DNA of 64,000 nt from Xenopus tropicalis (GCF_000004195.4 NC_030680.2:3707960-3771959); one strand, 5' to 3'; positions 1 to 11,165 are shown, counted from the stretch's first letter. Numbers and translations: made by a program. The notes: generated by a model not told the origin, from the letters alone.

Positions 1-2030
1 CCCCCTAACTGGCCTTCAGGCTGGGCCCCCTTAGCCCATAACCAGGTTACAGATATATAGAAACATTGGGGTAACAGTCACCCCGCTATAGTTCCAGGGG
101 TACCCAGGGCACAAATAAGCACTCACCCCAAATCCCCCCTAACTGGCCTTCAGGCTGGGCCCCCTTAGCCCATAACAAGGTTACAGATATATAGAAACAT
201 TGGGGTAACAGTCACCCCGCTATAGTTCCAGGGGTACCCAGGGCACAAATAAGCACTCACCCCAAATCCCCCCCTAACTGGCCTTCAGGCTGGGCCCCCT
301 TAGCCCATAACCAGGTTACAGATATATAGAAACATTGGGGTAACAGTCACCCCGCTATAGTTCCAGGGGTACCCAGGGCACAAGCACTCACCCCAAATCC
401 CCCCCTAACTGGCCTTCAGGCTGGGCCCCCTTAGCCCATAACAAGGTTACAGATATATAGAAACATTGGGGTAACAGTCACCCCGCTATAGTTCCAGGGG
501 TACCCAGGGCACAAATAAGCACTCACCCCAAATCCCCCCTAACTGGCCTTCAGGCTGGGCCCCCTTAGCCCATAACAAGGTTACAGATATATAGAAACAT
601 TGGGGTAACAGTCACCCCGCTATAGTTCCAGGGGTACCCAGGGCACAAATAAGCACTCACCCCAAATCCCCCCTAACTGGCCTTCAGGCTGGGCCCCCTT
701 AGCCCATAACAAGGTTACAGATATATAGAAACATTGGGGTAACAGTCACCCCGCTATAGTTCCAGGGGTACCCAGGGCACAAATAAGCACTCACCCCAAA
801 TCCCCCCTAACTGGCCTTCAGGCTGGGCCCCCTTAGCCCATAACAAGGTTACAGATATATAGAAACATTGGGGTAACAGTCACCCCGCTATAGTTCCAGG
901 GGTACCCAGGGCACAAATAAGCACTCACCCCAAATCCCCCCCTAACTGGCCTTCAGGCTGGGCCCCCTTAGCCCATAACAAGGTTACAGATATATAGAAA
1001 CATTGGGGTAACAGTCACCCCGCTATAGTTCCAGGGTACCCAGGGCACAAATAAGCACTCACCCCAAATCCCCCCCTAACTGGCCTTCAGGCTGGGCCCC
1101 CTTAGCCCATAACAAGGTTACAGATATATAGAAACATTGGGGTAACAGTCACCCCGCTATAGTTCCAGGGGTACCCAGGGCACAAATAAGCACTCACCCC
1201 AAATCCCCCCCTAACTGGCCTTCAGGCTGGGCCCCCTTAGCCCATAACAAGGTTACAGATATATAGAAACATTGGGGTAACAGTCACCCCGCTATAGTTC
1301 CAGGGGTACCCAGGGCACAAATAAGCACTCACCCCAAATCCCCCCCTAACTGGCCTTCAGGCTGGGCCCCCTTAGCCCATAACAAGGTTACAGATATATA
1401 GAAACATTGGGGTAACAGTCACCCCGCTATAGTTCCAGGGGTACCCAGGGCACAAATAAGCACTCACCCCAAATCCCCCCTAACTGGCCTTCAGGCTGGG
1501 CCCCCTTAGCCCATAACAAGGTTACAGATATATAGAAACATTGGGGTAACAGTCACCCCGCTATAGTTCCAGGGGTACCCAGGGCACAAATAAGCACTCA
1601 CCCCAAATCCCCCCCTAACTGGCCTTCAGGCTGGGCCCCCTTAGCCCATAACAAGGTTACAGATATATAGAAACATTGGGGTAACAGTCACCCCGCTATA
1701 GTTCCAGGGGTACCCAGGGCACAAATAAGCACTCACCCCAAATCCCCCCCTAACTGGCCTTCAGGCTGGGCCCCCTTAGCCCATAACAAGGTTACAGATA
1801 TATAGAAACATTGGGGTAACAGTCACCCCGCTATAGTTCCAGGGGTACCCAGGGCACAAATAAGCACTCACCCCAAATCCCCCCCTAACTGGCCTTCAGG
1901 CTGGGCCCCCTTAGCCCATAACAAGGTTACAGATATATAGAAACATTGGGGTAACAGTCACCCCGCTATAGTTCCAGGGGTACCCAGGGCACAAATAAGC
2001 ACTCACCCCAAATCCCCCCCTAACTGGCCT
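1..2030 (+). repeat. 134-bp minisatellite array, copy 1 of 6 (reference orientation)
   Basis: About 15 head-to-tail copies of a 134-135 bp unit with recurring words such as AACTGGCCTTCAGGCTGGG, TTACAGATATATAGAAACA and AGTTCCAGGGGTACCCAGGG. Copies differ mainly in the length of one C run, a C/A variant in 'aacCaggtt/aacAaggtt' and a short deletion near 383. The array runs off the left edge and stops abruptly at 2030. The unit carries several C runs, so the other strand is G-rich. No coding content. Confidence 0.97.
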
Positions 2031-2936
2031 ATTGATATTGTACACCAGTCAGTACTAGGGGTGAGTAAGACCTTGGGTAGAGTTAGTAGAGCAGTTGGTT
2101 TAGTAACCAGGTATCACAGAGCAGCAGAGAGAGGGGAGAGTAATGTTGGGCTGACCCATAAGGTGGGACGAGGATTCTGTACTTTGCCCATTGGCTACAA
2201 AGGAACAGGAAATGGGTTGAGTCATGAATTGCAGTTCTCTCTTTGGTCGGGCGAGGCAAACGGTGACATCCATCTCCCAGAACAAATAAACCAATAAAAA
2301 TCTTTGCCTCGTGCTCCGTTCCCTCGGATGTTCCGCTCGTTTGACGAGGATATTAATGAGAGCAGAAATTAAAGACGCGCAAAATAAATTCGACTTTAAT
2401 TGTTTCCTCCACGCGCCGGTGGGAAAGGCGCCGATTCGCCACAGTCCAGAAGGCGCCATGTTAATTTGTCCTTTATTTTTGTTTGTTTTTTGAATAATCC
2501 CGCGGCTTCCGTTGTTTATCATCAGCGGGAAAATAAGGGATTTGCCTTCCCGCCGGCCCCGGCCTTGGCACAAAGAGTAATGCGCTCGCTGGGCACCTGT
2601 AATTTATACGCCACTGCCCCCCCCCCCCCGAGTGCCTGTAATGAAATGGCGTTACTGGAGCGCTGACCGCGCTGAATGGAGATTTAATCCTATTGATGGC
2701 GACCGGTGGGATCTGTTAATGGATGGGGGAGACGCTCCTACTAACGCCTCGCTATAATGAATCTCATCAAATGTTAAAGCCGGGGCAGCGAGGGGGGGCA
2801 CTTAGGATTTTGAATTTTTTCCCCATTCCCAAGGCGATTCCTCCGGGATTGTTTAACGGTTTATTGCCTCATCTCTCAATATCCAGCCAAGCACAACCTT
2901 GCTCTTTTTTTCGGGGGGGCTTTAAGATGAGGCCCG
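2031..2936. other. Non-repetitive island, no gene seen; CNE-like core ~2290-2720
   Basis: No tandem structure and no convincing coding frame. The part from about 2290 to 2720 has mixed A/T and CpG-containing sequence with several homeodomain-type cores (ATTAATGAG, TTTAATTGT, TGTTAATTTG, TGTAATTTAT) and a poly-C tract near 2616-2630. This composition resembles conserved non-coding DNA. That is inference: no alignment was possible. Confidence 0.3.
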
Positions 2937-3999
2937 TAGTGATGGGCGAAATGTTTCGGCAGGCATGGATTTGTGGCGAATTTCCGTGTTTCGGCATTGG
3001 TGAATTGCTTCGCGAAACGGATGAAAAAAATCGCCAAAAGAATAGCCACGGGCGACAAAAGAATAGCTGCAGGCGACAAAAGAATAGTCGCAGGCATCAA
3101 AAGAATAGTTGCACAACAAAAAATAGCCATGGGCGACAAAAGAATAGCCGCGGGCGACAAAAGAATAGCCGCGGGCGACAAAAGAATACCCTCATGACAA
3201 AAGAATAGCCACGGGCGACTAAATAATAGCCGCGGGCGACAAAATAATAGCCTCGCGACAAAAGAATAGCCACGGGAGACAAAAGCATAGCCGCGGGCGA
3301 CAAAAGAATGGCCTCGCGACAAAAAAATAGCCGCGGGTGACAAAAGAATAGCCTCGCGACAAAACAATAGCCACGGGCGACAAAAGAATAGCCCCACGAC
3401 AAAAGAATAGCCGCGGGCGACAAAAGAATAGCCCCGTGACAAAAGGATAGCCACGGGCGACAAAAGAATATCCCCGCAACAAAAGAATAGCAACACGACA
3501 AAAGGATAGCCACGGGCGACAAAAGAATAGCCGCGGGCTACAAAAGAATAGCCGCGGGCGACAAAAGAATAGCCGCGGGCAACAATAGAATAGCCACGGG
3601 CGACAAAAGAATAGCCGCGGGCGACAAAAGAATAGCCACGGGCGACAAAAGAATAGCCGCGGGTGACAAAAGAATAGCCACGGGCGACAAAAAAATAGCC
3701 CTGCGACAAAAGAATAGCTGCGGGCGACAAAAGAAAAGCCCCATGACAAAAGAATAGCCGCGGGCGACAAAAGAATAGCCGCGGGCGACAAAAGAATAGC
3801 CCCGCAACAAAAGGATAGCCACGGGCGACAAAAGAATAGCCCCGCGACAAAAGAATAGCCACGGGCGACAAAAGAATAGCCCCGCGACAAAAGGATAGCC
3901 ACGGCGACAAAAGAATAGCCCCGCGACAAAAGAATAGCAACGTGACAAAAGAATAGTCGCAAATTTTTCGGCGAAACGGGACAGATTCGCTCATCACTA
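2937..3999 (+). mobile_element. TA-flanked MITE (mariner-like termini) carrying an internal tandem array
   Basis: The left end reads TAGTGATGGGCGAAATG and the right end GATTCGCTCATCACTA, so the ends are inverted repeats beginning GTGATG next to TA dinucleotides. TA target sites are typical of Tc1/mariner elements. The same termini bound a second element, in the opposite direction, at 55543-55889. Subterminal stretches of both (GGCAGGCATGGATTTG; CTGTCCCGTTTCGC on the other strand) match closely. The interior is filled by a ~19/21-bp array. No transposase frame is present, so it is non-autonomous. Confidence 0.75.
3034..3960 (+). repeat. 19/21-bp tandem array inside the MITE
   Basis: About 45 units, alternating between a 21-bp form (GACAAAAGAATAGCCGCGGGC) read as GACAAAAGAATAGCC plus GCGGGC or ACGGGC, and a 19-bp form ending CCCGC. 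Array edges lie inside the TIR-bounded element, so the repeat travels or expanded with it. The reverse strand is stop-poor and gives a long spurious low-complexity frame. Confidence 0.95.
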
Positions 4000-4372
4000 G
4001 AGGCCTTAATAGACTTGGGAGACGCCGCCGACGTCCTTGCGCCATGCAGTTGGTAACGGAAACACTACTGGCGCAATGGGAGGGGCTAGCGGCTTTGCCA
4101 CCAATATGGGGAGATGGAAGAAAGAGAAGTTTATTGTGTTTTATCCTGAACCTTCGGTTCTTTTCCTGCTGCAAACACTGCGCTCCTGCTGCGAGCCCCC
4201 GACGGACAGGGGGAACGTTGGAACAAACCAGAGTAAGTGGTTACATTGTATTAGACTGAGACCTTCCGGCACTCAGAGTGGGGTCCCTGTGGCCCGAAAT
4301 AGCCACACAGACCCCCTGTTATGTACCAGGGCAGAGCTGGGCCGGGAGTCATACAGCCCACCACCAGCCAAC
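4000..4372. other. Non-repetitive stretch, no gene seen
   Basis: Single-copy-looking sequence after the MITE. I see no coding frame with recognisable composition, no splice-bounded exon and no structural RNA. Confidence 0.3.
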
Positions 4373-4510
4373 AGCCATTGCAACCAATCAGTGATTGGCT
4401 TTTTTTTAGCCAGGTGCAGGTAGAACAATGAATGCAACAATTTGATTGGTTGCCATAGGTTACTGCCCATGGGCAAATTTGCCAGTGTTGATAAATGACC
4501 CCCATGAGTG
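4373..4510 (+). mobile_element. Fragment of a dispersed repeat (shared with 11018-11125)
   Basis: Contains AACCAATCAGTGATTGGC, then GGTAGAACAATGAATGC, GATTGGTTGCCATAGG and TTACTGCCCATGGGCAA. The same words in the same order occur at 11030-11120 with substitutions. This CCAATCAGTG...GATTGGTTGC sequence is characteristic of a frog dispersed repeat; I cannot name the family. Confidence 0.6.
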
Positions 4511-5802
4511 TCTATGGCATCTTCCAGCAGCCCCCTTGGCATTTGTTTGCCCTAGTGGGGGTACCAGCAGAGCCAGGCCAAGTTATATTGCCTTGGGCCT
4601 GGCTCTGGGGCACTGGGGAAATACCTGGTGGGCCCCCGACCTGCCCCCCTGCTGATCTCCCTTCCTCCATTGTGCCAAAGGTAAGTATAATGTAGGTGTG
4701 TTCGGAGGGGGGGAAGGGGTTACGCAGGTGGTGGATGTGCCCTGCTGGGGGAGTGTGGGGGCTGCAGAGGGGGCCGCTGGGTTGGCAGCCCCAGTGGACC
4801 CAGCACACCCCAGTCTGACCCTACAGCACCCAATCAACCTGCCCCTGGCTGCTTGCACCCACTTACTGTCTTACGCACTTTCCCTCTTCCATCACCCGTT
4901 GCTGCCCCCTAGGGACATTCCAACTGCTCTACTCCAAGTTCTTCCATTGGTACAGGGTGCAGGGCTGCGGGGCCACCACTAGGGGTCGGCACCTGTTTCT
5001 TCATTTTGGGGGGATTGGAGGACACAGAGGTGAGTTGGCCGGTCGGTTTGGTGCACCCCTGCATGGTTGTCAGGTCTAGGGGAGCCCTGTGCTACATGCC
5101 AGCCATAGGCACTGGTAAATACAGGGGTCTGCTGTTCTTGCAGCCCCCCAGTGCTCCATAGCCTCCTGAGGACCCCCCCCCAGGGCACTTTAGCCCCCAT
5201 ATTTGCACGTTACCCTATCCATGGCAAATGAACCCTCTATTATTTATGAAACATTAGCTACAGTTTGGGTGTTATAGTTCTGCCAGTTATGGTTTAATTA
5301 CTGGAATGGGGGGGACGGGGGGGGGGCTCACAGCTAGGAGGGAGCTCTGCGGGGTCCCGGGGGACAGAGTTCCGATATTTATTACATTATCGTTCCTTTA
5401 GGCCTGAGCTGGGCGCTTAATTGAAATGTGCTGGGCGATGGATTATAGGCTGGGGGGGCTGGGGGGGCTGGGGGGGCTGGGAGAGCGAAGGGAATTATTA
5501 TTTTAATATATACAATATCACCCCCCCCCCCCAACACTTCTTCTGATTTTAGGGGAACAAAATCAGACTAAACAGGTTAAATTAGAAGTTAATGAGAGTT
5601 TGGCGTTGGGAGAGTGTGAAAGCAATTTCCTGCTGTGCCGGAGTGGGGGGGTCCAGGGAAAGGGGGGTTCCTGGGAAAGGGGGGGGGATCCAAGGAGAGG
5701 GGGGGTTCATCTCCCAGAGACTCGTGCACAGACGCTGGTAAGGGCCAGGGTTAAAATCTGCATTCAGACTGATGAAGACATTTGGTTTCTAGGGTGTCCA
5801 CT
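4511..5802. other. Intergenic sequence, homopolymer-rich, no gene seen
   Basis: No supportable gene. It holds an imperfect hairpin (arms 4569-4579 AGAGCCAGGCC and 4596-4606), G-rich tracts at about 5309-5326, three tandem GGGGGGGCTG units at about 5452-5480 and a poly-C run at about 5520-5532. Parts around 4537-4650 read like degraded dispersed repeats. Confidence 0.35.
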
Positions 5803-5947
5803 ACCATAGCAACCAGGCATCAGTTTGGAAGTCCGAAATGGAGAATGAACAGGAAGAAGGGATACAGGCCTTGGAGATGATAATTCAAAACTGAGATTGA
5901 AAAAAAGAAGACCAACGGAAAAGTTGTTAGGAATAAGCCAGTCTGCG
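5803..5947 (+). mobile_element. Degraded T2-type MITE fragment
   Basis: Ordered, diverged words of the T2-like element seen intact at 8766-9173 and 30084-30697: CTACCATAGCAACCAGG, ATAATTCAAAACTG, GAAGACCAACGGAAAAG and a terminal GGAATAAGCCAGTCTG. Truncated at the left; the right end runs into the hairpin at 5949-6009. Confidence 0.5.
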
Positions 5948-5948
5948 A

Positions 5949-6009
5949 ATTATATAAATATAATTTACGGTTCAAGGGGAAGTTGAACCGTAAATTATAT
6001 TTATATAAT
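5949..6009. repeat. Perfect 27-bp inverted repeat with 7-nt loop
   Basis: Left arm 5949-5975, loop GGGGAAG 5976-5982, right arm 5983-6009. All 27 positions pair. The core is TTTACGGTTCAA / TTGAACCGTAAA. It sits at the end of a MITE fragment and is continued by AT-rich TATATTTATA sequence to about 6025. Confidence 0.95.
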
Positions 6010-6876
6010 ATATATTTATATAATATAGTTGCTTTTTAATGGACAGAGGTAACCAATATACTTTTAAAGGGTAAGTTTGCTTATAAAGTTGTTCTAGTGG
6101 TTGGTAAATAACTGTAATTAACTCCTTTGGGAGGAAGTTTGTCCCAGGAATCTCGGGGGCCATACTATTAATTTAGTATTAACCCCCCCCCCCCCCCCAG
6201 GAGGTTGAAATTATTAGCCAATTGGTCTCTGGGAAAACCTGGTAAGAAGTAGAATGGGGCACACAGCCCCGCCCTGATCTGTCCTGGGCACACCCACTTA
6301 TTCCAAACTCCACCCACAGCCCACCCACTGCAAGTCCTGCCCCCTTTGAGACCTCTATATTGTTCTGTTGGGCCCCCCCTCTCTGCCACAGGGGCCCCGA
6401 TTGCTGTAACCCCTGTACCCCTCCGAGGGCAGCCCTTTCTAAGCATAATTCCCCCAACTGCCCCTACAAATACCCTTTCTGGGGCAATAACAACAATGTA
6501 ACACTGAAACACTTAATCAATTTAAAGGGGAAGTATCCCTAATAAAAGGAATGTAACGTATATAAATAGACTAAAGGGCAAGTGGCTGCGCCGTGATTCC
6601 TGGCTCAGCGTTTCCATATAAAAACCTCATTATATAATAAATACTACACAGTGTTATTGTCCAAGGTGGCGAAAGGGAAAGCGCAAACTGCTCAGCCGCC
6701 GCGGGTTTTTATTCAGGGATTAAATAACAAATTTTATATGGAAAGAGCAGAGACTCCGCCAACAACTAAATGAAAATGACTTCATGGTTCTATTTATTTG
6801 GGGGGGGGGGAATTCCATTGGCAGCAGATACCCCAAGTCACAAGATGCACAGGTCTGGACTGAGACCCAAAATGGG
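6010..6876. other. Intergenic sequence with dispersed-repeat remnants, no gene seen
   Basis: AT-rich start, a poly-C run at about 6182-6198, then GC-rich sequence (to ~6440) containing CTGTTGGGCCCCCC and GGGGCCCCGATTGCTGTAA, words I associate with frog dispersed repeats. TTTAAAGGGGAAGTA at 6520 resembles a T2 terminus. A poly-G run lies near 6801-6810. No coding evidence. Confidence 0.35.
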
Positions 6877-7290
6877 CCCCGGCATTCCCAGTAGGCCCAA
6901 ACAGCCCCCCCAGCCCAATAAATAGTGACTGTCTGTGGCACCTTACAGCCCCCCTGGCATTCCCAGTACCCAGAGGCACAAACAGCCCCCCCCCCCAGCC
7001 CAATAAATAGTGACTGTCTGTGGCACCTTACAGCCCCCCTGGCATTCCCAGTACCCAGAGGCACAAACAGCCCCCCCAGCCCAATAAATAGTGACTGTCT
7101 GTGGCACCTTACAGCCCCCCTGGCATTCCCAGTACCCAGAGGCACAAACAGCCCCCCCCCCAGCCCAATAAATAGTGACTGTCTGTGGCACCTTACAGCC
7201 CCCCCGGCATTCCCAGTACCCAGAGGCACAAACAGCCCCCCCAGCCCAATAAATAGTGACTGTCTGTGGCACCTTACAGCCCCCCTGGCA
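6877..7290 (+). repeat. ~81-84 bp tandem array
   Basis: Five copies of a unit containing CAATAAATAGTGACTGTCTG, TGGCACCTTACAGCC and GGCATTCCCAGTACCCAGAGG; the first copy is degenerate. Length varies in a C run. A related single-copy segment (GGGGCATTGCCAATACCCAGA ... AAACAGCCCCC) lies in the dispersed repeat near 26670-26707, suggesting the array arose from such an element. Confidence 0.93.
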
Positions 7291-8320
7291 CTGCTGGTTC
7301 TGACTCCTGATACAACTCCCCAATATCCATTTATCCCTCATTCTCACTGGGTTTATAGTTATGTGTAACTGTCACTGTGTCTGTCCCTTTCCCTTCCCTG
7401 CACTGCTGGTTCTGACTCCTGATACAACTCCCCAATATCCATTCATTCCTCATTCTCACTGGGTTTATAGTTATGTGTAACTGTCACTGTGTCTGTCCCT
7501 TTCCCTTCCCTGCACTGCTGGTTCTGACTCCTGATACAACTCCCCAATATCCATTTATCCCTCATTCTCACTGGGTTTATAGTTATGTGTAACTGTCACT
7601 GTGTCTGTCCCTTTCCCTTCCCTGCACTGCTGGTTCTGACTCCTGATACAACTCCCCAATATCCATTCATCCCTCATTCTCACTGGGTTTATAGTTATGT
7701 GTAACTGTCACTGTGTCTGTCCCTTTCCCTTCCCTGCACTGCTGGTTCTGACTCCTGATACAACTTCCCAATACCCATTCATCCCTCATTCTCACTGGGT
7801 TTATAGTTATGTGTAACTGTCACTGTGTCTGTCCCTTTCCCTTCCCTGCACTGCTGGTTCTGACTCCTGATACAACTCCCCAATATCCATTCATTCCTCA
7901 TTCTCACTGGGTTTATAGTTATGTGTAACTGTCACTGTGTCTGTCCCTTTCCCTTCCCTGCACTGCTGGTTCTGACTCCTGATACAACTCCCAATACCCA
8001 TTCATCCCTCATTCTCACTGGGTTTATAGTTATGTGTAACTGTCACTGTGTCTGTCCCTTTCCCTTCCCTGCACTGCTGGTTCTGACTCCTGATACAACT
8101 TCCCAATACCCATTCATCCCTCATTCTCACTGGGTTTATAGTTATGTGTAACTGTCACTGTGTCTGTCCCTTTCCCTTCCCTGCACTGCTGGTTCTGACT
8201 CCTGATACAACTCCCCAATATCCATTCATCCCTCATTCTCACTGGGTTTATAGTTATGTGTAACTGTCACTGTGTCTGTCCCTTTCCCTTCCCTGCTGGT
8301 TCTGACTCCTGATACAACAT
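7291..8320 (+). repeat. 112-bp tandem array (CTGCTGGTTCTGACTCC unit)
   Basis: Nine copies of a 112-bp unit: CTGCTGGTTCTGACTCCTG, ATACAACTCCCCAATATCC, TCATTCTCACTGGG, TTATGTGTAACTGTCAC. It abuts the preceding array directly, without unique sequence between them. Variants (CATTCATCC/CATTTATCC; CCCAATACCC/CCCAATATCC) distinguish units. Confidence 0.96.
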
Positions 8321-8765
8321 CCCAGAATATTATCCCTTTATATTAAGCACTAGTGTATCCCAGACACCATATGTTCCAACCCTGATTTCCTTGATCCGTT
8401 CCCCCCCAGCCAATCTGACCCGGCGCCACGTGTATTTGCCTTTGGTTCTGGGGGGGCAGTCGCACACACACGGCGCACAAGGGGCCCAAACAGACCCGAG
8501 CGCTGATGAGGTGCGAGTGGGAAAGTAAATGGGCCGGTTGTGCTGAAGCAGAACTCTTACGAGGAGAGAAAGGAGCGACTTGTGCCAAGTCACAGCAGCA
8601 CCAATCAGCCGGCCCGGGTTCCACGGGAAACTTTATATCAATGGAAAGTTCTTGTTGGGATCCGGGCCCTTTCCACAGGAATTCCGGGAATGTTGTTGGA
8701 ATATAAAGGTTCCAGCGAATAAACCGCCCTGAAGGGTAATGGGCCCAGGGCTCTGTTTATTAGAG
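8321..8765. other. Non-repetitive stretch, no gene seen
   Basis: No tandem or dispersed repeat recognised and no plausible exon. It includes a short (CA) run at 8463-8471 and moderately CpG-rich sequence. Confidence 0.3.
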
Positions 8766-9173
8766 AATAATATTCTGAGACAATTTGCAGTTGGTCTTCT
8801 TTTTTCATTATTTGTAGTTTTTTAGTTGTTTCATTTTCATTTCAGCAGCTCTCCAGTTTAGAGTTTCAGCAGCTATTTGGTTGCTAGGGTCCAAATTACC
8901 TTAGCAACCAGGGGGTGGCGTGGATGAGAGACTGAGATATGAATAGGGGGAGGGGCTGAATAGAAAAGAAAGTTACAAAAAACAGTAACAATAAAACTGG
9001 AGCCTCAGAGAGCAATAGGTTTTGGTTGCCGGGGTCAGTGACCCCTTTTGAAGGAAGGCAAATAATTCAAAATCTATAACAAATAAATAATGAAGACCAA
9101 TTGAAAAGTTGCTTAGAATTGGCCATTCTATAACATACTAAAAGTTAAAGAAAAAGGTGAACCACCCCTTTAA
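8766..9173 (+). mobile_element. T2-type MITE, left end missing
   Basis: The right terminus reads GGTGAACCACCCCTTTAA, i.e. TTAAAGGGG on the other strand with TTAA at the edge, as in Xenopus T2 MITEs. Internal landmarks: GAGACAATTTGCAGTTGGTC, GGTTGCTAGGGTCC, CCTTAGCAACCAGG, GGTCAGTGACCCC, AAGACCAATTGAAAAGTTGC, CCATTCTATAACATACTAA. The left ~50 bp of the usual element is absent. Non-autonomous; no coding sequence. Confidence 0.85.
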
Positions 9174-9855
9174 GGGGAAGGCTTTACAAATTGCTGATGT
9201 AGAGTTTTACTTCCCCTTGAATCTTGGTGAGTTGGGCCAATTCTCCAATTCCAGATCCATAAGGCGGCGCCGGTTGGATTTCTATCTCTGAGCAATGGAA
9301 CTCGATTCGGTCCCAACCAGAACACGTTGGGGCAATTACACAGTGGGGGAGGGGCAAATAATTGGACCCTATTGGATAAAGGGTTTGCAGATAACAGATC
9401 CCATACCTGCAGATATTCTCAAGGAGCTTGGCTGGGTTCCGACTGTGCGGCCAATAACGGCCAAAGCTGTCATGTTTCCATGGAATGAAACAAGGTTAAA
9501 GGGGAAGCGCGCCCTGGCTACGAATGAGACTAATTAGCCGGTGTGGCTGCAGCATTGATTGCAACGTAACGCTAATGGGCCTAATGGCTGGGCCGGCGCT
9601 GCCGGAGCGACCGCTGCTCCTTAGCAACATATAGATCCGACTCCGGCTCCTAAATACATTGTATCGACAGGTTTCCCGCGACCATTGGGAGGGAAATGCA
9701 TTCGGGCGACTTCCCCCTCGCGGCCCCCATTCCCACGGAAACGCGCTCGGCGGCTTTAATGTATTGGGTGATGGTTACGGGGTCATTCGCTCAACTGTTT
9801 GTCACATGTAGGGGATCCCCTGTATATGTACAGCTGCACCCCAAAGTCACCCTCA
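9174..9855. other. Non-repetitive island, CNE-like ~9500-9790
   Basis: No gene seen. From about 9500 the sequence has GAGACTAATTAGCCGG, AACGCTAATGGGCCTAATGG and CpG-containing sequence, typical of homeodomain-site-rich conserved non-coding DNA (inference). A small inverted pair, AAGGGGAAG 9172-9180 and CTTCCCCTT 9210-9218, lies at the left edge next to the MITE end. Confidence 0.3.
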
Positions 9856-10471
9856 TGTTACCCCAATGTTTCTATATATCTGTAACCTTATTATGGGCTA
9901 AGGGGGCCCAGCCTGAAGGCCAGTTAGGGGGGGATTTGGGGTGAGTGCTTATTTGTGCCCTGGGTACCCCTGGAACTATAGCGGGGTGACTGTTACCCCA
10001 ATGTTTCTATATATCTGTAACCTTGTTATGGGCTAAGGGGGCCCAGCCTGAAGGCCAGTTAGGGGGGGATTTGGGGTGAGTGCTTATTTGTGCCCTGGGT
10101 ACCCCTGGAACTATAGCAGGGTGACTGTTACCCCAATGTTTCTATATATCTGTAACCTTGTTATGGGCTAAGGGGGCCCAGCCTGAAGGCCAGTTAGGGG
10201 GGGATTTGGGGTGAGTGCTTATTTGTGCCCTGGGTACCCCTGGAACTATAGCGGGGTGACTGTTACCCCAATGTTTCTATATATCTGTAACCTTATTATG
10301 GGCTAAGGGGGCCCAGCCTGAAGGCCAGTTAGGGGGGGATTTGGGGTGAGTGCTTATCTGTGCCCTGGGTACCCCTGGAACTATAGCGGGGTGACTGTTA
10401 CCCCAATGTTTCTATATATCTGTAACCTTGTTATGGGCTAAGGGGGCCCAGCCTGAAGGCCAGTTAGGGGG
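9856..10471 (-). repeat. 134-bp minisatellite array, copy 2 of 6 (inverted)
   Basis: About 4.6 copies of the unit at 1-2030 in reverse complement (TGTTACCCCAATGTTTC, AAGGCCAGTTAGGGGGGG, GTGAGTGCTTATTTGTGCC). A variant 'CTTATTATGGG' occurs near 9889 and 10294, three units apart. It ends at GTTAGGGGG and is followed by a (TA) run at about 10487-10500. Confidence 0.96.
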
Positions 10472-10594
10472 TTCTGACCACATGGGTATATATATATATA
10501 GTAGCAGAGCTGCAGTTTAACTATTCGAGAGCCACAGGTTGAGGTCCCCAATTTAATTCCCCACACCCCCCTCCCATAGAGAAGACTCTGCCCA

Positions 10595-10885
10595 ATGGAA
10601 ATCTTCCCTCCGTCCCGTAATGAGGAGCCGCCGCTATTGGTCAGGGGGTCACCATAACGCCAGCGCTTACTTTACAAACTCATTTCGGCCGAGCGATAAT
10701 AAATCACCATCCCGTCCCATAAGATTGCCTTGTAAATGTCAGCGCAGACAGGAAATTGTAATTAAAGAAAGGAAATTGCAACAAAGAAGCAATTGATCTT
10801 AAAATGAGCTCAGCATAGAAGTGTATTAGCGTTTAATTAGTCTTCAGTTTCTACCGGGCGCTGATCGTTAAGGGCGGCACCTCGT
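10595..10885 (+). other. CNE-like block, duplicate copy 1
   Basis: Aligns collinearly with 11855-12160. The best-matching core (10713 to ~10808 against 11992 to ~12087) differs at about 13 of 96 positions by eye, with shared words GACAGGAAA, TGTAATTA, GAAAGGAAATTGCAACAAAG. Flanks also match loosely (GCGCTTA...AAACTCATTT before; TTAATTA.TC.TCAG.TTCTA after). No open frame is conserved between copies, so function, if any, is non-coding. Confidence 0.6.
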
Positions 10886-11017
10886 TAGTGTCACCGTTGC
10901 CCATAGTAAGGGAAAGCTAATATGGGGGGGAGGAGACAATAGTCTGGGCCGGGGCACGGTGGGGGGGGGGGGTATATATTGTACTGACTAGTGATGTGGG
11001 GTCTACAAATAGTTGGC

Positions 11018-11125
11018 AGTAACGCATAGCAACCAATCAGTGACTTTTCTCAGCCAGCGGAAGGTAGAACGATGAATGCGGCAATATGATTGGTTGCCCT
11101 AGGTTACTGCCCTTGGGCTGTGGGT
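11018..11125 (+). mobile_element. Fragment of a dispersed repeat (shared with 4373-4510)
   Basis: Carries AGCAACCAATCAGTGAC, GGTAGAACGATGAATGC, GATTGGTTGCCCTAGG and TTACTGCCCTTGGGC, the same order as at 4373-4510. Family not named. Confidence 0.6.
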
Positions 11126-11165
11126 CAGGGTGTTCATGCCATAGGTGCGCCCCCCTAGACCCCCC

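Larger units (their letters stand above)
10472..11165. other. Island holding the first copy of a duplicated CNE-like block
   Basis: Contains a short TA microsatellite (10487-10500), the duplicated block at 10595-10885, a poly-G run at about 10960-10971 and a dispersed-repeat fragment at 11018-11125. No coding evidence. Confidence 0.4.

Noticed and set aside
1..2030. CRISPR-like array
   Set aside because: Regular repeats, but there are no unique spacers between them: the whole 134-bp unit repeats. The same holds for all other arrays, and the genome is eukaryotic.
2876..4174. 432-codon minus-strand frame with a Phe/Cys/Ser repeat
   Set aside because: Runs through the 19/21-bp array in the MITE; low complexity, with no membrane-protein logic despite its hydrophobicity.
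5452..5480. GGGGGGGCTG triplet repeat as a regulatory element
   Set aside because: Only three units in a homopolymer-rich stretch; simple slippage is a sufficient explanation.
6877..8320. A single compound satellite of ~81 and 112 bp units
   Set aside because: The two units share no evident homology beyond the junction; they are better described as two adjacent arrays.
9906..9950. Telomere-like word TTAGGGGGGG in the 134-bp unit
   Set aside because: It occurs once per unit and never as tandem TTAGGG; not telomeric repeat.
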